64,000 nt of DNA from Paenibacillus odorifer. Lineage in GTDB: Bacteria > Bacillota > Bacilli > Paenibacillales > Paenibacillaceae. The notes beneath the pieces were generated by a model that saw nothing but the letters and a program-made list of their open reading frames with translations, was not told the origin of the DNA and did no database searches. The translations under genes were made by a program, and so were the position numbers. This document shows positions 62,449 to 64,000 of this stretch, piece after piece (within the stretch, counting starts at the first letter, position 1; each line of letters starts with the position of its first letter). Location: NCBI RefSeq assembly GCF_000758725.1, contig NZ_CP009428.1, positions 2,294,001-2,358,000 on the forward strand, read 5' to 3'.

Positions 62449-64000
62449 ATGAATATTATGACCGTGGAACATCTTTCCAAGAGTTATGGCGAGAAAGTAC
62501 TCTTTAGCGACGCTTCATTTGGTATGGACGATCGGGATAAAATTGGCTTGATCGGTGTGAATGGAACGGGTAAATCAACCTTTTTACGGATTATTGCCGG
62601 TCTGGATACTCCGGATGGTGGGCAAATTGCCATCGGGAATAATGTAAGAGTACAATATTTGGCGCAGAATCCTCCTTATGATCCTATGAATACAGTTTTG
62701 CAGCAAGTGTTCGCCGGGGATGATCCAGACCTTGCTACCATGCGTGAGTATATGGAGACTATGTCTCTACTTGAACAGCAGCCTGGTAATGCTGAACTGG
62801 AAGGAAAACTAGTAAAGATTGGGCAGGCGATCGACGCTGCGGGAACATGGCATTTGGAGAGTGAAGCCAAAAGTGTGCTTACCAAGCTAGGCATCTTAAA
62901 GTTTGATGCGCTAATGGACACACTTTCTGGTGGACAACGTAAACGTGTAGCTCTGGCAGCTGCACTGATTACCCCCTCTGAACTGCTGATTCTTGATGAG
63001 CCTACCAACCATATTGATACGGATTCCGTGGCTTGGCTGGAGCAATATTTGCAGAAACGGCGCGGCGCTCTTTTGATGGTGACGCATGATCGTTACTTCC
63101 TGGAGCGTGTGGCTAGTGTCATGCTAGAGCTAGATGGTGGCCAGCTTTATCGTTATGAAGCTAACTATTCACGGTTTCTAGAGCTTAAAGCCGATCGCGA
63201 AGAACGAGAAGCCTCTGCCGAACAGAAGCGTAAGAACCTGCTGCGTACAGAGCTGGCTTGGATTCGTCGCGGTGCCAAAGCCCGTTCAACAAAACAGAAG
63301 GCAAGAATCGACCGCTTCGAAAAGCTGAAAGAGAGTACAGGAAGCAGCTCGAACGGTTCATTGGATATTTCTGTGGCTTCTACACGTTTAGGTCGCAAGA
63401 TCATTGAAATTAATGACCTGTCGAAAGCGTTGGATGGTCGACAGCTAATCAAAGATCTCAGCTATATCGCTGTACCCCAGGATAGAGTGGGCATCGTCGG
63501 CCCGAACGGCAGCGGCAAATCAACACTCTTAAATATGATTGCAGGTCAGCTGCAACCCGATAAAGGTGAAGTTCAGCTTGGCGCTACGGTTAAGCTTGGT
63601 TACTTTACACAAGAGCATCAGGATATGGATGACAGTATGCGTGCCATTGAATACGTGAAGGAAGAAGCAGAAGTGATACGGACAGCAGACGGCAGTGTGA
63701 TTACGGCGGGTCAAATGCTGGAACGCTTCTTGTTCCCTCCTGCGATGCAATGGACACCGATCTCGAAGCTGTCCGGGGGCGAAAAAAGACGCTTGTATCT
63801 GCTTCGTGTATTGATGGGAGCACCTAACGTATTGCTTTTGGATGAACCTACGAACGATTTGGATATCGGCACATTGGCTGTATTGGAAGATTATCTGGAT
63901 GAATTTCCGGGTGTCGTCTTTACCGTATCCCATGACCGTTATTTCTTGGACCGTACGATAGATAAGCTGATTGCTTTTGAAAATGGCGATATCCGGATTC
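62449..64000 (+). CDS. ABC-F family ATPase (Uup/YfmR-like), 3' end outside the window
   Basis: 517 codons visible; runs off the right edge. Tandem nucleotide-binding domains without membrane segments: NBD1 with GVNGTGKST (near residue 37), LSGGQRKR and LILDEPTNHID; a charged P-tRNA interaction linker (about 235-300); NBD2 with GPNGSGKST (near 352), LSGGEKRR and LLLDEPTNDLD. ABC-F proteins act on the ribosome and resolve stalled translation or confer antibiotic protection. The layout fits housekeeping Uup/YfmR-type better than resistance types. ATG 62449 with GAGGAAATAGC. Confidence 0.92.
   Translation, partial: MNIMTVEHLSKSYGEKVLFSDASFGMDDRDKIGLIGVNGTGKSTFLRIIAGLDTPDGGQIAIGNNVRVQYLAQNPPYDPMNTVLQQVFAGDDPDLATMREYMETMSLLEQQPGNAELEGKLVKIGQAIDAAGTWHLESEAKSVLTKLGILKFDALMDTLSGGQRKRVALAAALITPSELLILDEPTNHIDTDSVAWLEQYLQKRRGALLMVTHDRYFLERVASVMLELDGGQLYRYEANYSRFLELKADREEREASAEQKRKNLLRTELAWIRRGAKARSTKQKARIDRFEKLKESTGSSSNGSLDISVASTRLGRKIIEINDLSKALDGRQLIKDLSYIAVPQDRVGIVGPNGSGKSTLLNMIAGQLQPDKGEVQLGATVKLGYFTQEHQDMDDSMRAIEYVKEEAEVIRTADGSVITAGQMLERFLFPPAMQWTPISKLSGGEKRRLYLLRVLMGAPNVLLLDEPTNDLDIGTLAVLEDYLDEFPGVVFTVSHDRYFLDRTIDKLIAFENGDIRI

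Overview
The window looks like chromosomal DNA of a spore-forming, low-to-middle GC Gram-positive bacterium, most likely Paenibacillus. Signs are strong purine-rich ribosome binding sites with frequent TTG/GTG starts, a T-box leader, Bacillus-type Zur operators (AAATCGTAAT-n-ATTACGATTT), a BclA-like collagen protein, the hemE-hemH-hemY operon order of Bacilli, a GH10 xylanase with a CBM3, and several families of intergenic palindromic repeats. I see no phage, plasmid, insertion sequence, CRISPR array or rRNA. There is one tRNA gene, tRNA-Leu(CAG).

Layout. 0-7.7 kb: BclA-like collagen protein, MalY/PatB-type C-S lyase, a small PH-like protein, nucleoside hydrolase, a GH18-like secreted protein, then a T-box leader (probable Leu specifier CUC) in front of a small-molecule methyltransferase and an AraC/GyrI-like regulator. 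7.7-12.7 kb: a repeat-rich gap, a radical SAM enzyme paired with a BASS-family transporter, and a chemoreceptor. 12.8-17.3 kb: a histidyl-tRNA synthetase paralogue on the minus strand with an attenuator-like leader that is not a T-box, an HD hydrolase, a DbpA-type helicase and a small membrane protein. 17.3-20.7 kb: nine tandem 51-bp repeats, a GH10 xylanase with a structured leader, and an array of short palindromes. 20.7-30.5 kb: ABC exporter, MFS transporter, methyltransferase, tRNA-Leu, an autoregulated-looking PadR/DUF2812 pair, a large PAS-rich hybrid histidine kinase and a NusG-II-like protein.

30.5-38.2 kb is a compact zinc-starvation locus. On the minus strand lie a COG0523 GTPase, a YcgR-like permease and a YcgQ-like protein. 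Divergently, behind a Zur box, lie a zinc-free ribosomal protein L33 and a YciC/ZagA-type GTPase. Next, behind two more Zur boxes, come znuC-znuB-znuA and a zinc-free ribosomal protein S14. Together they would import zinc, deliver it to client enzymes and release zinc held in ribosomes.

38.3-48.3 kb: small enzymes and conserved hypotheticals (DUF6157, GNAT, methyltransferase, MBL hydrolase, duplicated-HTH protein, Dabb, HepT-like, SufR-like regulator, YtxH), glutamate racemase, a LysM/M14 gamma-D-glutamyl endopeptidase, a HesB-like protein and YuzB. 48.4-64 kb: a dispersed repeat, an LTA synthase-like protein, YpsC-type rRNA methyltransferase, O-methyltransferase, MFS transporter, the hemEHY haem operon, then a co-directional run of CapA-like, GDPD, FAH-family, DUF92, TetR and an ABC-F ATPase cut off by the window end.

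The main points worth a second look are the Leu-type T-box controlling a methyltransferase, the putative attenuator of the second HisRS, the 51-bp tandem array with an alternating spacer, two families of dispersed palindromic repeats, and the dense zinc-starvation locus. Functions are assigned from motifs recognised by eye; no database search was run.
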